Shown here piece by piece: positions 25,931 to 34,081 of a stretch of DNA of 64,000 nt (position 1 is its first letter; each line of letters opens with the position of its first letter). The notes beneath the pieces are model-generated. The model did not search any database and was not told the DNA's origin. It saw nothing but the letters and a program-made list of their open reading frames with translations. Source of the stretch: Enemella evansiae (GTDB lineage Bacteria; Pseudomonadota; Alphaproteobacteria; Rhodobacterales; Rhodobacteraceae); contig JAFKDC010000005.1 of the NCBI GenBank assembly GCA_017255395.1, positions 1 to 64,000 on the forward strand, read 5' to 3'. Position numbers and translations under genes: made by a program.

Positions 25931-26827
25931 ATGTTCACCCGCACCAGCGCCGCGACCGGCGCAGGATCTCCTGAAGTCACCGGGTTCTACGACAAGGACA
26001 CCGGGTCCATCATGTATGTCGCCGCCGACCCGAAGACCGGCAAGGCGGCGCTGATCGACACGGTGCTCGACTTCGACCCGCAAAGCGCCCGCACCCGCAC
26101 CGACAGCGCCGAAGAGGTGCTGGCCTTCGTGCGCGACCGGGGGCTGACGGTGGCCTGGGTGCTGGACACGCACCCCCATGCCGATCACATGATGGCCTCG
26201 CACTGGCTGAAGCAGCAGACCGGCGCCCCCAATGGCATCGGTGAGAAAACCCGCGAGATCGCCGGGCTGTGGCGCGGCATCTACAACCTGCCCACGGCCT
26301 TCGACGTCGAGACGGATTTCGACCGCCTGTTCGCGGACGGCGAGACCTTCATGCTGGGCGAGATCGAGGTCCGCGTGATGCTGTCGCCGGGCCATACGCT
26401 GGGATCGGTGACCTATGTCATGGGCGACGCGGCCTTCGTGCACGACACCTTCATGCATGTGGACAGCGGCACCACGCGGGCGGATTTTCCCGGCGGCTCG
26501 TCCTCCGAGCTGTACGATTCGCTCATGGCGATCCTGACCCTGCCCGACGACACGCGCCTCTTCGTCGGCCACGATTACCCGCCCGTCGGCGACCGCAGCG
26601 ATCCGGCATGGGAAGCGACGGTGGCCGAACACCGCGCGCACAACAAGCACCTCGGTGGCGGCATCTCGCGCGCCGACTATTGTGCCCTGCGCGACGAACG
26701 GGACGCTACGCTGACCCTGCCCGACCGGATGCTGCACGCGCTTCAGGTCAACCTGAGGGCCGGACAGCTGCCGCCGCCGGAAGACGACGGCACCAGTTAC
26801 TTCAAGATCCCCGCGAACAGCTTCTGA
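25931..26827 (+). CDS. MBL-fold metallo-hydrolase, persulfide dioxygenase-like (Blh/ETHE1 type)
   Basis: The 298-residue protein has the metallo-beta-lactamase motif HPHADH (His81, His83, Asp85, His86), a later histidine in SPGHTLGS, aspartate in VHDTFMH and histidine in VGHDYPP. These residues bind iron in persulfide dioxygenases, which oxidise glutathione persulfide to sulfite, and the sequence is closest in style to the Blh protein of bigR operons. The ATG at 25931 has GGAG seven bases upstream. A rhodanese gene follows after 11 bases, which supports sulfide/persulfide detoxification. A general hydrolase of the same fold cannot be excluded. Confidence 0.85.
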   Translation: MFTRTSAATGAGSPEVTGFYDKDTGSIMYVAADPKTGKAALIDTVLDFDPQSARTRTDSAEEVLAFVRDRGLTVAWVLDTHPHADHMMASHWLKQQTGAPNGIGEKTREIAGLWRGIYNLPTAFDVETDFDRLFADGETFMLGEIEVRVMLSPGHTLGSVTYVMGDAAFVHDTFMHVDSGTTRADFPGGSSSELYDSLMAILTLPDDTRLFVGHDYPPVGDRSDPAWEATVAEHRAHNKHLGGGISRADYCALRDERDATLTLPDRMLHALQVNLRAGQLPPPEDDGTSYFKIPANSF

Positions 26828-26838
26828 AGGAGACAGCC

Positions 26839-27213
26839 ATGAAGACCGAAGAAGTCGGACAATCCATCCTCGAAACCTGGAACGTCAACGAGGTGGCCCA
26901 GGCCTTCGCCAGCGGCGAGATCGTCGTCATCGACGTCCGCACCCCGCAGGAATACATGTTCGAACATATCGAGGGCGCCCTGCTGATGCCCATGGCCTTC
27001 TTCAAGGCCGACGCCCTGCCCGGCCAATCCGAAAAGCGCATCGTCTTCCACTGCGGCTCTGGCGTGCGGTCGGAAAAGGTCGCCCGCGCGGCCATCGAGG
27101 CGGGCATGGCCCGCGTCGCGCATCTGGAGGGCGGCTTTGGCGCGTGGAAGGGCGCGAAACAGCCCTATATCGGCACCAACATGGCCACCGGCGCCCCGCA
27201 TCGGGTGACCTGA
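26839..27213 (+). CDS. rhodanese-domain sulfurtransferase
   Basis: The 124-residue single-domain rhodanese has the catalytic Cys72 in the loop HCGSGVRSEK and the family blocks VIDVRTPQEY and HLEGGFGAWK. It should carry a persulfide on the cysteine and pass sulfur between persulfide carriers. AAGGAGACAGCC precedes the ATG, and the gene is 11 bases after the persulfide-dioxygenase-like gene, so the two form an operon. A GC-rich hairpin follows about 80 bases later. Confidence 0.9.
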   Translation: MKTEEVGQSILETWNVNEVAQAFASGEIVVIDVRTPQEYMFEHIEGALLMPMAFFKADALPGQSEKRIVFHCGSGVRSEKVARAAIEAGMARVAHLEGGFGAWKGAKQPYIGTNMATGAPHRVT

Positions 27214-27291
27214 GGCCAGAGGGCGGCGCCTGTGGAGGGCACAGCCCGACCTGCGGGCCGCGTTCAATGACGGCGCCATTCCACTAGAAAG

Positions 27292-27314
27292 GCGGCCCCG
27301 AAACCCGGGGCCGC
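27292..27314 (-). terminator. shared hairpin between convergent genes
   Basis: GCGGCCCCG (27292-27300) pairs perfectly with CGGGGCCGC (27306-27314). On the minus strand it is followed by CTTTCTAG, so it mainly serves the aminotransferase, and may also stop the rhodanese transcript. Confidence 0.65.
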
Positions 27315-27352
27315 TCTCGTGTCACGCCGGTCCTGACCGCCGCCCCCTGCGA

Positions 27353-28747
27353 TCAGGCGGGTTCGAACAGGCCTTCCGCCTTCACCGCGGCATAGCCCTC
27401 GTCGAGGCTCTGCCAGGCGCGCTCGATCAACGTGTCGATTTCCTCGCGCGAGATCACCAGCGGCGGAGAGATGATCATCCGGTCGCCCACATGGCGCATG
27501 ATCAGGTTATTGGCGAAGCAGCGCTCGCGCACCTTGAAGCCCACAGTCCCGGCCTCGGCCTTGAAGGGCGCGCGGGTTTCCTTCTGCGGGGTCAGGGCGA
27601 TGGACCCCATCATGCCGACGATCTTCGCCTCGCCCACCATCGGGTGATCGGTCAGCGATTCGAAGCGTTCGCGCAGATAGACGCCGGTGTCGTCGCGGAC
27701 CTTCTCCACCAGCCCTTCCTCTTCGATGATGCGCAGGTTTTCCAGCGCGACCGCGCAGGCGACCGGGTGGCCCGAGTAGGTATAGCCGTGGTTGAACTCG
27801 GTGTTGCCGATGACGCTGGCCACCTCGTCCGAGACGATCGAACCGCCGATGGGGATGTAGCCCGACGACAGGCCCTTGGCGACGGTCATGATGTCGGGAC
27901 GGATGCCCATGGTCTGCGAACCGAACCATTCGCCGGTCCGGCCAAAGCCGCAGATCACCTCGTCGGCGATCAGCAGGATGCCGTATTTGTCGACGATCTT
28001 CTGCACCTCGGGCCAGTAGGTTTCCGGCGGGACGATGACGCCGCCCGCGCCCTGCACCGGTTCCGCGATGAAGGCCGCGACGCGGTCGGGCCCGATTTCG
28101 AGGATCGCCGCCTCCAGCGCCTGCGCGCGTTCAAGGCCAAAGGCCTCGGGGGTGCTGTAGCCGCCTTCGGACCACCAGTTCGGCTGGTCGATGTGGTGGA
28201 CGCCGGGGATCGGCAGGCCGCCCTGCATGTGGATGCCCTTCATCCCGCCAAGGCTGCCCGAGCCGACCGAAGACCCGTGATAGGCATTCCAGCGCGAGAT
28301 GATCACGTCGCGCTGCGGCTGCCCCTTCTCGGCCCAGTAGGTGCGCACCATCCGCAGGTTGGTGTCGTTCGCCTCGGACCCCGAACCGGCGAAGAAGACG
28401 TGGTTCAGGTCGCCCGGCGCCAGTTCCGCCAGCTTGGCGGCAAGGTTCAGGGCGGGGACATGGGTGGTCTGGAAGAAGGTGTTGTAGAACGGCAGTTCCT
28501 GCATCTGCCGCGCCGCCACCTCGGCCAGTTCCTTGCGGCCATAGCCCACGTTCACGCACCACAGGCCCGCCATGGCGTCGAGGATGCGGTTGCCGTCGCT
28601 GTCGGTCAGCCAGCAGCCCTCGGCCCGGGTTATGACCCGCGCGCCCTTGGCGCCCAGCTCCTGCCCGTGGGTGAAGGGATGCATGTGGTGCGCCGCGTCC
28701 AGCGCCTGAAGTTCTGCGGTCGGTGAATTGGCGGTCAAAAGGGTCAT
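27353..28747 (-). CDS. class III aminotransferase, probable putrescine/polyamine-pyruvate aminotransferase
   Basis: The 464-residue pyridoxal-phosphate enzyme is of the omega-aminotransferase type. Lys291 in TVAKGLSSGY is the cofactor lysine, Asp262 in LIADEVICGFGRTG binds the pyridine ring, and GSGSEANDTN binds phosphate. The N-terminal LDAAHHMHPFTHG pattern is like SpuC of Pseudomonas, which moves the amino group of putrescine to pyruvate. The neighbours are a GntR regulator, a polyamine-type ABC transporter and an FAD amine oxidase, which support a polyamine catabolic role. AAAGGAG precedes the ATG. A dyad containing TATGATCAAAT lies 30-45 bases upstream. Confidence 0.88.
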   Translation of the reverse strand: MTLLTANSPTAELQALDAAHHMHPFTHGQELGAKGARVITRAEGCWLTDSDGNRILDAMAGLWCVNVGYGRKELAEVAARQMQELPFYNTFFQTTHVPALNLAAKLAELAPGDLNHVFFAGSGSEANDTNLRMVRTYWAEKGQPQRDVIISRWNAYHGSSVGSGSLGGMKGIHMQGGLPIPGVHHIDQPNWWSEGGYSTPEAFGLERAQALEAAILEIGPDRVAAFIAEPVQGAGGVIVPPETYWPEVQKIVDKYGILLIADEVICGFGRTGEWFGSQTMGIRPDIMTVAKGLSSGYIPIGGSIVSDEVASVIGNTEFNHGYTYSGHPVACAVALENLRIIEEEGLVEKVRDDTGVYLRERFESLTDHPMVGEAKIVGMMGSIALTPQKETRAPFKAEAGTVGFKVRERCFANNLIMRHVGDRMIISPPLVISREEIDTLIERAWQSLDEGYAAVKAEGLFEPA

Positions 28748-28776
28748 CGGGCACTCCTTTGCGGGTTTGGCGCGGA

Positions 28777-28792
28777 GAATATGATCAAATTC
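28777..28792. promoter_or_regulatory. GntR operator candidate, aminotransferase side
   Basis: GAATATGATCAAATTC is a near-perfect palindrome centred on TGATCA, 30-45 bases before the aminotransferase ATG. Its core TATGATCAAAT recurs before the transporter operon at 29708-29718. Confidence 0.6.
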
Positions 28793-28953
28793 TGCGCTGT
28801 CAATCGAATCGCTGCCCAGAGCGCCTGTCAGGCCATGCCCGGCCCCTGACCGCCTGTCCGGCGCACAGCTCGGCGCCGGCGCTGTCGCCAGCGCAGGGAT
28901 GGCCCGGGTGGGCGGGCCGATTTTCCGCAGGAAAGAGGTCCGCGTCCCGGGAG

Positions 28954-29616
28954 TCAGAGCGCCGCCGCAATCAGGTCCATGCCCTGCCGCACGTCGCCTT
29001 CCAGCGCCTGCGCCGCCGCCTCTGCGTCCCGACGGTCCAGCGCCCCGATCAGGTCCTTGTGCATGTCCCGCAACTGCCGCGTCCCGAACTGGCCGCAGAC
29101 CGTGCGCAGCGAGGGGCCGAAGCGCAGCCAGAGCGTCTCGATCATGGCGGTCAGGATCGGCGCCCCGGCCACCGCGTTCATCCGCGCGTGAAAGGCGTGA
29201 TTCTCCCGCAGGTAGGCCTCTATGTCGCCCCGAGCGATGGCCGCGTCCAGCCGCCGGTCGATCTCTGACAGTGCGGCCACATCGGACGCGCCAGCCCGAC
29301 GCGCGGCCCGCGCCGCGACCCGCGGCTCCAACGCCAGCCGGGCTTCCAGCAGTTCTTCCACCGCACCGCGATCCAGCACCGGCACGGCGATGCGGCGGTT
29401 ACCCAGCGCTTGCAGCGCACCCTCGGCGGTCAACCGGCGCAGCGCCTCGCGCACCGGGGTCATGCCCGCGCCGGTCCGCTCCACGAGGCCCTGGATGGTC
29501 ACCGCCTCGCCGGGCATCATCGCCCCGAACAGGATCATCTCGCGCAGGTCGCGATACACCCGTTCATGCGCCGGCGGCCCCGCCCGCCCAACTGCCTCTG
29601 CCATTTTTTCCGCCAT
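28954..29616 (-). CDS. GntR-family (FadR/FCD-type) regulator of the polyamine locus
   Basis: The 220-residue protein has an N-terminal winged helix (about residues 17-75; VYRDLREMILFGAMMPGEAV, GMTPVREALRRLTAEGAL) and a C-terminal all-helical FCD ligand domain. The FCD domain contains ENHAFHARMNAVAG and a later MHKDLIGAL histidine, typical metal/ligand residues. It is flanked on both sides by genes whose upstream regions share TATGATCAAAT, so it probably represses both and responds to a polyamine or its product. GAGAGG precedes the ATG at 29616; an internal ATG four codons later is possible. Confidence 0.9.
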   Translation of the reverse strand: MAEKMAEAVGRAGPPAHERVYRDLREMILFGAMMPGEAVTIQGLVERTGAGMTPVREALRRLTAEGALQALGNRRIAVPVLDRGAVEELLEARLALEPRVAARAARRAGASDVAALSEIDRRLDAAIARGDIEAYLRENHAFHARMNAVAGAPILTAMIETLWLRFGPSLRTVCGQFGTRQLRDMHKDLIGALDRRDAEAAAQALEGDVRQGMDLIAAAL

Positions 29617-29707
29617 GTGCCTCTCGCTTCAGCGCCGCCGCACGCCGCGCTCTTGCGCCGGTTCGTCACCCGTGGAAACATCGCCGAAGTTGCCAGCTCA
29701 CGCAACT

Positions 29708-29718
29708 TATGATCAAAT
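29708..29718. promoter_or_regulatory. GntR operator candidate, transporter side
   Basis: TATGATCAAAT occurs 46-56 bases before the binding-protein ATG. It is identical over 11 bases to the core of the palindrome before the aminotransferase, with weaker flanking symmetry. Confidence 0.55.
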
Positions 29719-29763
29719 CCGGGGACGGGGCGCCAAAGACCCCGCCACCAACGGGAGACCGAT

Positions 29764-30849
29764 ATGACCAAGACCCTGACGACGGCGACTGCCGCCCTCG
29801 CCCTGCTGGCCTCTGTGGCCGGGGCAGATGAAGTGCGTGTCTACAACTGGTCCGACTACATCGACGAAGACCTGCTGACCAAGTTCGAGGAAGAGACCGG
29901 GATCGACCTGATCTACGACGTCTTCGATTCGAACGAGGTGCTGGAAACGAAGATGCTCGCCGGCGGCTCCGGCTACGACGTGGTGGTGCCCACCGGCACC
30001 TTCCTGCAACGCCAGATCATGGCAGGCGCCTTCCAGCCGCTGGACATGGAAAAGCTGCCGAACGCGGGCAACATGTGGGACGTGATTTCCAAGCGGACGG
30101 CGACCTACGATCCCGGAAACGAATATTCCATCAACTACATGTGGGGCACCACCGGCCTTGGGGTGAACCTGGCCAAGGTGCAAGAGGTGCTGGGCGAGGA
30201 TGCGCCCATCGACAGCCTCGCGCTGATCTTCGACCCGGCGAATGCGGAAAAGCTGGCCGCCTGCGGCATCCACATGCTGGACGCGCCGACAGAGATCATC
30301 CCGGCGGCCCTGACCTATGCGGGCGCCGACCCCGACGGAAAGGACGAAGAGGCGCTGGCCAAGGCCGAAGAGGTGCTGATGGCGATCCGTCCCCATGTCC
30401 AGAAGTTCCACTCCTCCGAATACATCAACGCGCTGGCCAACGGCGAGATCTGCGTGGCCTTCGGCTGGTCCGGTGACATCCTGCAGGCCCGCGACCGCGC
30501 CGCCGAGGCCGGTAACGGCGTAGAGATCGCCTATAACGCGCCGGTCGAAGGTGCGCTGATGTGGTTCGACCAGATGGCCATCCCGGTCGACGCGCCGAAC
30601 CCGGACGCCGCGCATACCTTCCTGAACTTCATCATGGACCCCGAGAACATGGCGGCGGCGTCGAACTACGTCTACTACGCCAACGGCAACAAGGCCTCGC
30701 AGGATTTCCTGATCGAGGACGTGATCGGCGACACCGCGATCTACCCCAACGAGGCGGCGCTCGAGACGCTTTACACCGTCACGCCCTTCCCGCCGCGCGA
30801 ACAGCGCAACCTGACGCGCCTCTGGACCAGGATCAAATCCGGCACCTGA
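29764..30849 (+). CDS. potF: polyamine-type ABC transporter, periplasmic binding protein
   Basis: The 361-residue protein has a short signal peptide (MTKTLTTATAALALLASVAGA) and the PotD/PotF fold. Family blocks include VYNWSDYIDEDLLTKFEEETGI, YDVVVPTGTFLQRQI, YMWGTTGLGVN and VAFGWSGDI. It should capture putrescine or a related diamine in the periplasm. Residues of the ligand site (Trp/Ser/Asp of the NWSDY segment, Trp of FGWSGD, Asp in MWFDQM) are present. GGGAGA precedes the ATG. It heads an operon with the ATPase, two permeases and a FAD oxidase. Confidence 0.92.
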   Translation: MTKTLTTATAALALLASVAGADEVRVYNWSDYIDEDLLTKFEEETGIDLIYDVFDSNEVLETKMLAGGSGYDVVVPTGTFLQRQIMAGAFQPLDMEKLPNAGNMWDVISKRTATYDPGNEYSINYMWGTTGLGVNLAKVQEVLGEDAPIDSLALIFDPANAEKLAACGIHMLDAPTEIIPAALTYAGADPDGKDEEALAKAEEVLMAIRPHVQKFHSSEYINALANGEICVAFGWSGDILQARDRAAEAGNGVEIAYNAPVEGALMWFDQMAIPVDAPNPDAAHTFLNFIMDPENMAAASNYVYYANGNKASQDFLIEDVIGDTAIYPNEAALETLYTVTPFPPREQRNLTRLWTRIKSGT

Positions 30850-30910
30850 CGCCCCTTCCCGGCCCGTGCGCCCCACGGCGCGCGGGTCCTTCCTTCCAGC
30901 GAAAGACCCC

Positions 30911-32281
30911 ATGGCCGACACCGTCTTTGCCCCCTGGACCGACCCGGACGCCAAGCCGCTGATCCAGTTCCGGAATGTCACCAAGCGCTTTGGCGACTTC
31001 ACCGCAATCGACAACCTCACGCAGGACATCTACGAACGCGAATTCTTCGCCCTGCTCGGCCCCTCGGGCTGCGGCAAGACGACGATGATGCGGATGCTCG
31101 CGGGCTTCGAGGAACCGACCGAGGGCCAGATCCTGCTGAACGGGCAGGACATCGGCCACGTCCCCCCGAACCGGCGCGCGGTGAACATGATGTTCCAGAG
31201 CTACGCGCTCTTCCCGCATCTGTCGGTCTACGACAATATCGCCTTCGGCCTGCGCCGCGAGGGCAAGGACAAAGAGGCGATCGACGCCCGCGTGACAGAG
31301 ATGCTGCGCCTGACCCGGCTGGACCGCTTCGCCAAACGCAAGCCGCACCAGATCTCGGGTGGCCAGCGGCAGCGCGTGGCGCTGGCGCGCTCGCTCGCCA
31401 AGGCGCCGAAGCTGCTGCTTCTGGATGAACCCCTGGGCGCGCTCGACAAGAAGCTGCGCGAAGAGACCCAGTTCGAGCTGATGGACATCCAGGAAAAGAC
31501 CGGCACGACCTTCATCATCGTGACCCACGATCAGGAAGAGGCGATGACCGTCGCCTCCCGCGTGGCCGTCATGGACGAGGGCCGCATCGTGCAGGTCGCC
31601 ACCCCCGCCGAGATCTACGAGGCGCCGAATTCGGTCTACGTGGCGGATTTCATCGGCGACGTGAACCTGATCCGCGGCACCGCGAAGGCCCGCCCCACGG
31701 CGCCCGAACCCGGCCCCGCGCCCCCGCCGGACCCCGAGCCCCCGGCAGCCACGGCGCCCGCGCCGCAGCCCGACACACCCCGCGCCCAGCCCAACGCCAT
31801 GGGCGAATGGCTGCACGACACCCTGCTCCAGCCGATCCTCGGCAAGCGCGAGGCCGTGGCCGACCAACCCCGCCAGCTTCCGCCGCCCAGCGCCGAGGAA
31901 AGCGCCAGAGCCGCGCCGCCCGCTGCCGACCCCGACATCGCCGTCGGCGGGATAGAGATCCACTGGGCCGAGGGCCAGCCGCCGCTGATCTCCACCAACG
32001 GCGACCCGGCGCTGGACGGCAAGCCGGTCGTGCTGGCCCTGCGCCCGGAAAAGCTGACCATCGCACGGGACCGCCCCGACCGCCCCAACACGCTGGAAGG
32101 CAAGGTCATCGACATCGGCTACCTCGGCAACGTCTCGACCTACCACGTCGAGATCGCGGGCGGCACGATGGTCAAGGCGCAGATGGTCAATGCCACGCGC
32201 ATCGCACGGCGCGACATCACCTGGGAAGACCGCGTCTGGGTCGGCTTCACCGCCACCGCCGGCGTGGTCCTGGAAGAGTGA
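30911..32281 (+). CDS. potG: polyamine-type ABC transporter ATPase with a proline-rich insertion
   Basis: The 456-residue ATPase powers uptake through PotH/PotI. Walker A is GPSGCGKTT, the signature is SGGQRQRVALARS, and Walker B is LLLLDEPLGALD, followed by the H-loop THDQEEAM. A TOBE domain is at the C terminus (LALRPEKLTIARD, IDIGYLGNVSTYHVE). Between them, about residues 260-345, is an insertion rich in proline and alanine with a short GEWLHDTLLQPILGKRE island; normal PotG proteins of about 370-380 residues lack it. The ATG at 30911 was chosen over an earlier in-frame one because MADTVFAPW begins near the family's normal start. The ribosome-binding site is weak. Confidence 0.92.
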   Translation: MADTVFAPWTDPDAKPLIQFRNVTKRFGDFTAIDNLTQDIYEREFFALLGPSGCGKTTMMRMLAGFEEPTEGQILLNGQDIGHVPPNRRAVNMMFQSYALFPHLSVYDNIAFGLRREGKDKEAIDARVTEMLRLTRLDRFAKRKPHQISGGQRQRVALARSLAKAPKLLLLDEPLGALDKKLREETQFELMDIQEKTGTTFIIVTHDQEEAMTVASRVAVMDEGRIVQVATPAEIYEAPNSVYVADFIGDVNLIRGTAKARPTAPEPGPAPPPDPEPPAATAPAPQPDTPRAQPNAMGEWLHDTLLQPILGKREAVADQPRQLPPPSAEESARAAPPAADPDIAVGGIEIHWAEGQPPLISTNGDPALDGKPVVLALRPEKLTIARDRPDRPNTLEGKVIDIGYLGNVSTYHVEIAGGTMVKAQMVNATRIARRDITWEDRVWVGFTATAGVVLEE

Positions 32282-32291
32282 GGCCACAGTG

Positions 32292-33182
32292 ATGCGCCGC
32301 CTCACCCTCATCGCCCTGCCCTATCTCTGGCTGCTGGCGCTCTTCCTCGTGCCGTTCCTGATCGTGCTGAAGATCTCGCTGTCGGACGTGGCCCTCGCGC
32401 GCCCGCCCTATATGCCGCAACTCGACCTCTCGGCCGGGTGGGAGGGCATCACCAGCTTCTTCGCGGAACTGGATTTCGAGAACTTCACCTTCCTCGCCAC
32501 CGACGACCTCTACTGGAAGGCCTACCTTTCCTCGCTGCAAATCGCGCTGGTCTCGACCCTGCTGACCCTCGCGGTGGGCTACCCCATGGCCTACGGCATG
32601 GCCCGCGCGGCGCCGGAATGGCGCCCGACGCTCCTGATGCTGGTGATCCTGCCTTTCTGGACCTCCTTCCTGATCCGCGTCTATTCGTGGATGGGAATCC
32701 TCTCGACCGACGGCGCGCTGAACCAGCTGTTGCTGGGCCTCGGGATCATCGACGCGCCGCTGACAATCCTGAACACCAATACCGCCGTCTACATCGGCAT
32801 CGTCTACACCTACCTGCCCTTCATGATCCTGCCGATCTACGCCGCACTGGAAAAGCTCGACGCCAGCCTGCTCGAAGCCGCCGAAGATCTCGGCTGCTCA
32901 CGCCTCGCCGCTTTCTGGCTGGTAACCGTGCCGCTGTCGCGGGCGGGCATCGTCGCGGGATGCTTCCTCGTCTTCATCCCCGCGCTCGGCGAATTCGTCA
33001 TCCCCTCGCTCTTGGGCGGCTCCGACACGCTGATGATCGGCAAGGTCCTGTGGGAGGAGTTCTTCTCCAACCGCGACTGGCCCGTCGCCAGCGCCGTGGC
33101 CGTCATCCTCCTGCTGATCCTGATCGTCCCGATCGTCCTCTTCCAGCGCTCCGAGGAAAAGGCACGGGAGGCCGGCCAATGA
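32292..33182 (+). CDS. potH: polyamine-type ABC transporter permease (PotH-like)
   Basis: The 296-residue inner-membrane protein has six predicted helices and the EAA loop of importers (LEAAEDLGCSRLAAFWLVTVPLSRAG). The segment GMARAAPEWRPTLLMLVILPFWTSFLIRVYSWMGIL is typical of PotB/PotH. It forms half of the channel for polyamine uptake. The ATG at 32292 lies 11 bases after the ATPase stop. A 79-base gap carrying a dispersed repeat separates it from the second permease. Confidence 0.92.
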   Translation: MRRLTLIALPYLWLLALFLVPFLIVLKISLSDVALARPPYMPQLDLSAGWEGITSFFAELDFENFTFLATDDLYWKAYLSSLQIALVSTLLTLAVGYPMAYGMARAAPEWRPTLLMLVILPFWTSFLIRVYSWMGILSTDGALNQLLLGLGIIDAPLTILNTNTAVYIGIVYTYLPFMILPIYAALEKLDASLLEAAEDLGCSRLAAFWLVTVPLSRAGIVAGCFLVFIPALGEFVIPSLLGGSDTLMIGKVLWEEFFSNRDWPVASAVAVILLLILIVPIVLFQRSEEKAREAGQ

Positions 33183-33189
33183 TCCCGCG

Positions 33190-33243
33190 TTTCTTCTGTC
33201 CCGAAATATCCCGGGGGAGCCCGCAGGGCGGGGGCAGAGCCCC
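33190..33243 (+). repeat. dispersed intergenic repeat inside the transporter operon
   Basis: The gap between the two permease genes begins TTTCTTCTGTCCCGAAATAT and continues into GC-rich sequence with GGGGC-AGA-GCCCC. The first part resembles both arms of the inverted repeat at 43124-43175. Similar sequence is, from memory, scattered in many Rhodobacterales genomes. The other intergenic distances in this operon are short, so it looks inserted. Confidence 0.5.
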
Positions 33244-33261
33244 CTGCGACGGAGGCCGCGC

Positions 33262-34080
33262 ATGAGACGCTTCTCGTGGTTCAACACAACCTCGCTGACG
33301 CTGGGCTTCGCCTTCCTCTACCTGCCCATGGTGCTGCTGGTCGTCTACTCCTTCAATTCCTCCCGCCTCGTCACGGTCTGGGCGGGCTTCTCGACCAAGT
33401 GGTACGGGGAACTTTTGCGTAACGAGGAATTCCTCGACGCGGCCTGGGTCACCCTGCGCGTCGCCTTCTTTTCCTCGACGCTCGCCACGGTGCTCGGCAC
33501 CATGGCCGCCTATGTGCTGATCCGCGCGGGCCGCTTCCCGGGGCGCACGCTGTTTTCGGGCATGATCTACGCCCCGCTCGTCATGCCCGAGGTCATCACC
33601 GGCCTGTCGCTCTTGCTGCTCTTCATCGGCATCGGGCTGGATCGCGGCGTTCTGACCGTCGTGCTGGCGCACACGACCTTCGCCATGTGCTATGTCTCGG
33701 TGGTGGTCTCCTCGCGGCTGGCCAGCTTCGACATGTCTCTGGAAGAGGCGGCGCTGGATCTTGGCGCCTCGCCCTTCGACAGCTTCCGCCTCGTGACCCT
33801 GCCGATCATCGCCCCCGCCGTGATCTCAGGCTGGCTGCTGGCCTTCACGCTGTCGCTCGACGACCTCGTGATCGCCTCCTTCACCACCGGCCCCGGCGCC
33901 ACGACCCTGCCGATCAAGGTCTTCTCCGCCGTCCGCCTTGGCGTCAGCCCAGAGATCAACGCGCTCTCGACCATCATGATCGGGATCGTCACGGTCGGCG
34001 TGATCACCGCCTCGCTGATTTCCAAGCGCACCGCCGTTCAGCGCGCGCGCGAGGAACAGGCCGCCGTCCGCGCCGGCTGA
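33262..34080 (+). CDS. potI: polyamine-type ABC transporter permease (PotI-like)
   Basis: The 272-residue permease has six predicted helices and an EAA loop (LEEAALDLGASPFDSFRLVTLPIIAPA). MVLLVVYSFNSSRLVTVWAGFSTKWYGELLRNEE near the N terminus is characteristic of PotC/PotI. It should pair with PotH in the membrane. GGAGG lies six bases before the ATG. One base separates its stop from the next ATG, so the FAD oxidase is translated from the same message. Confidence 0.93.
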   Translation: MRRFSWFNTTSLTLGFAFLYLPMVLLVVYSFNSSRLVTVWAGFSTKWYGELLRNEEFLDAAWVTLRVAFFSSTLATVLGTMAAYVLIRAGRFPGRTLFSGMIYAPLVMPEVITGLSLLLLFIGIGLDRGVLTVVLAHTTFAMCYVSVVVSSRLASFDMSLEEAALDLGASPFDSFRLVTLPIIAPAVISGWLLAFTLSLDDLVIASFTTGPGATTLPIKVFSAVRLGVSPEINALSTIMIGIVTVGVITASLISKRTAVQRAREEQAAVRAG

Positions 34081-34081
34081 C

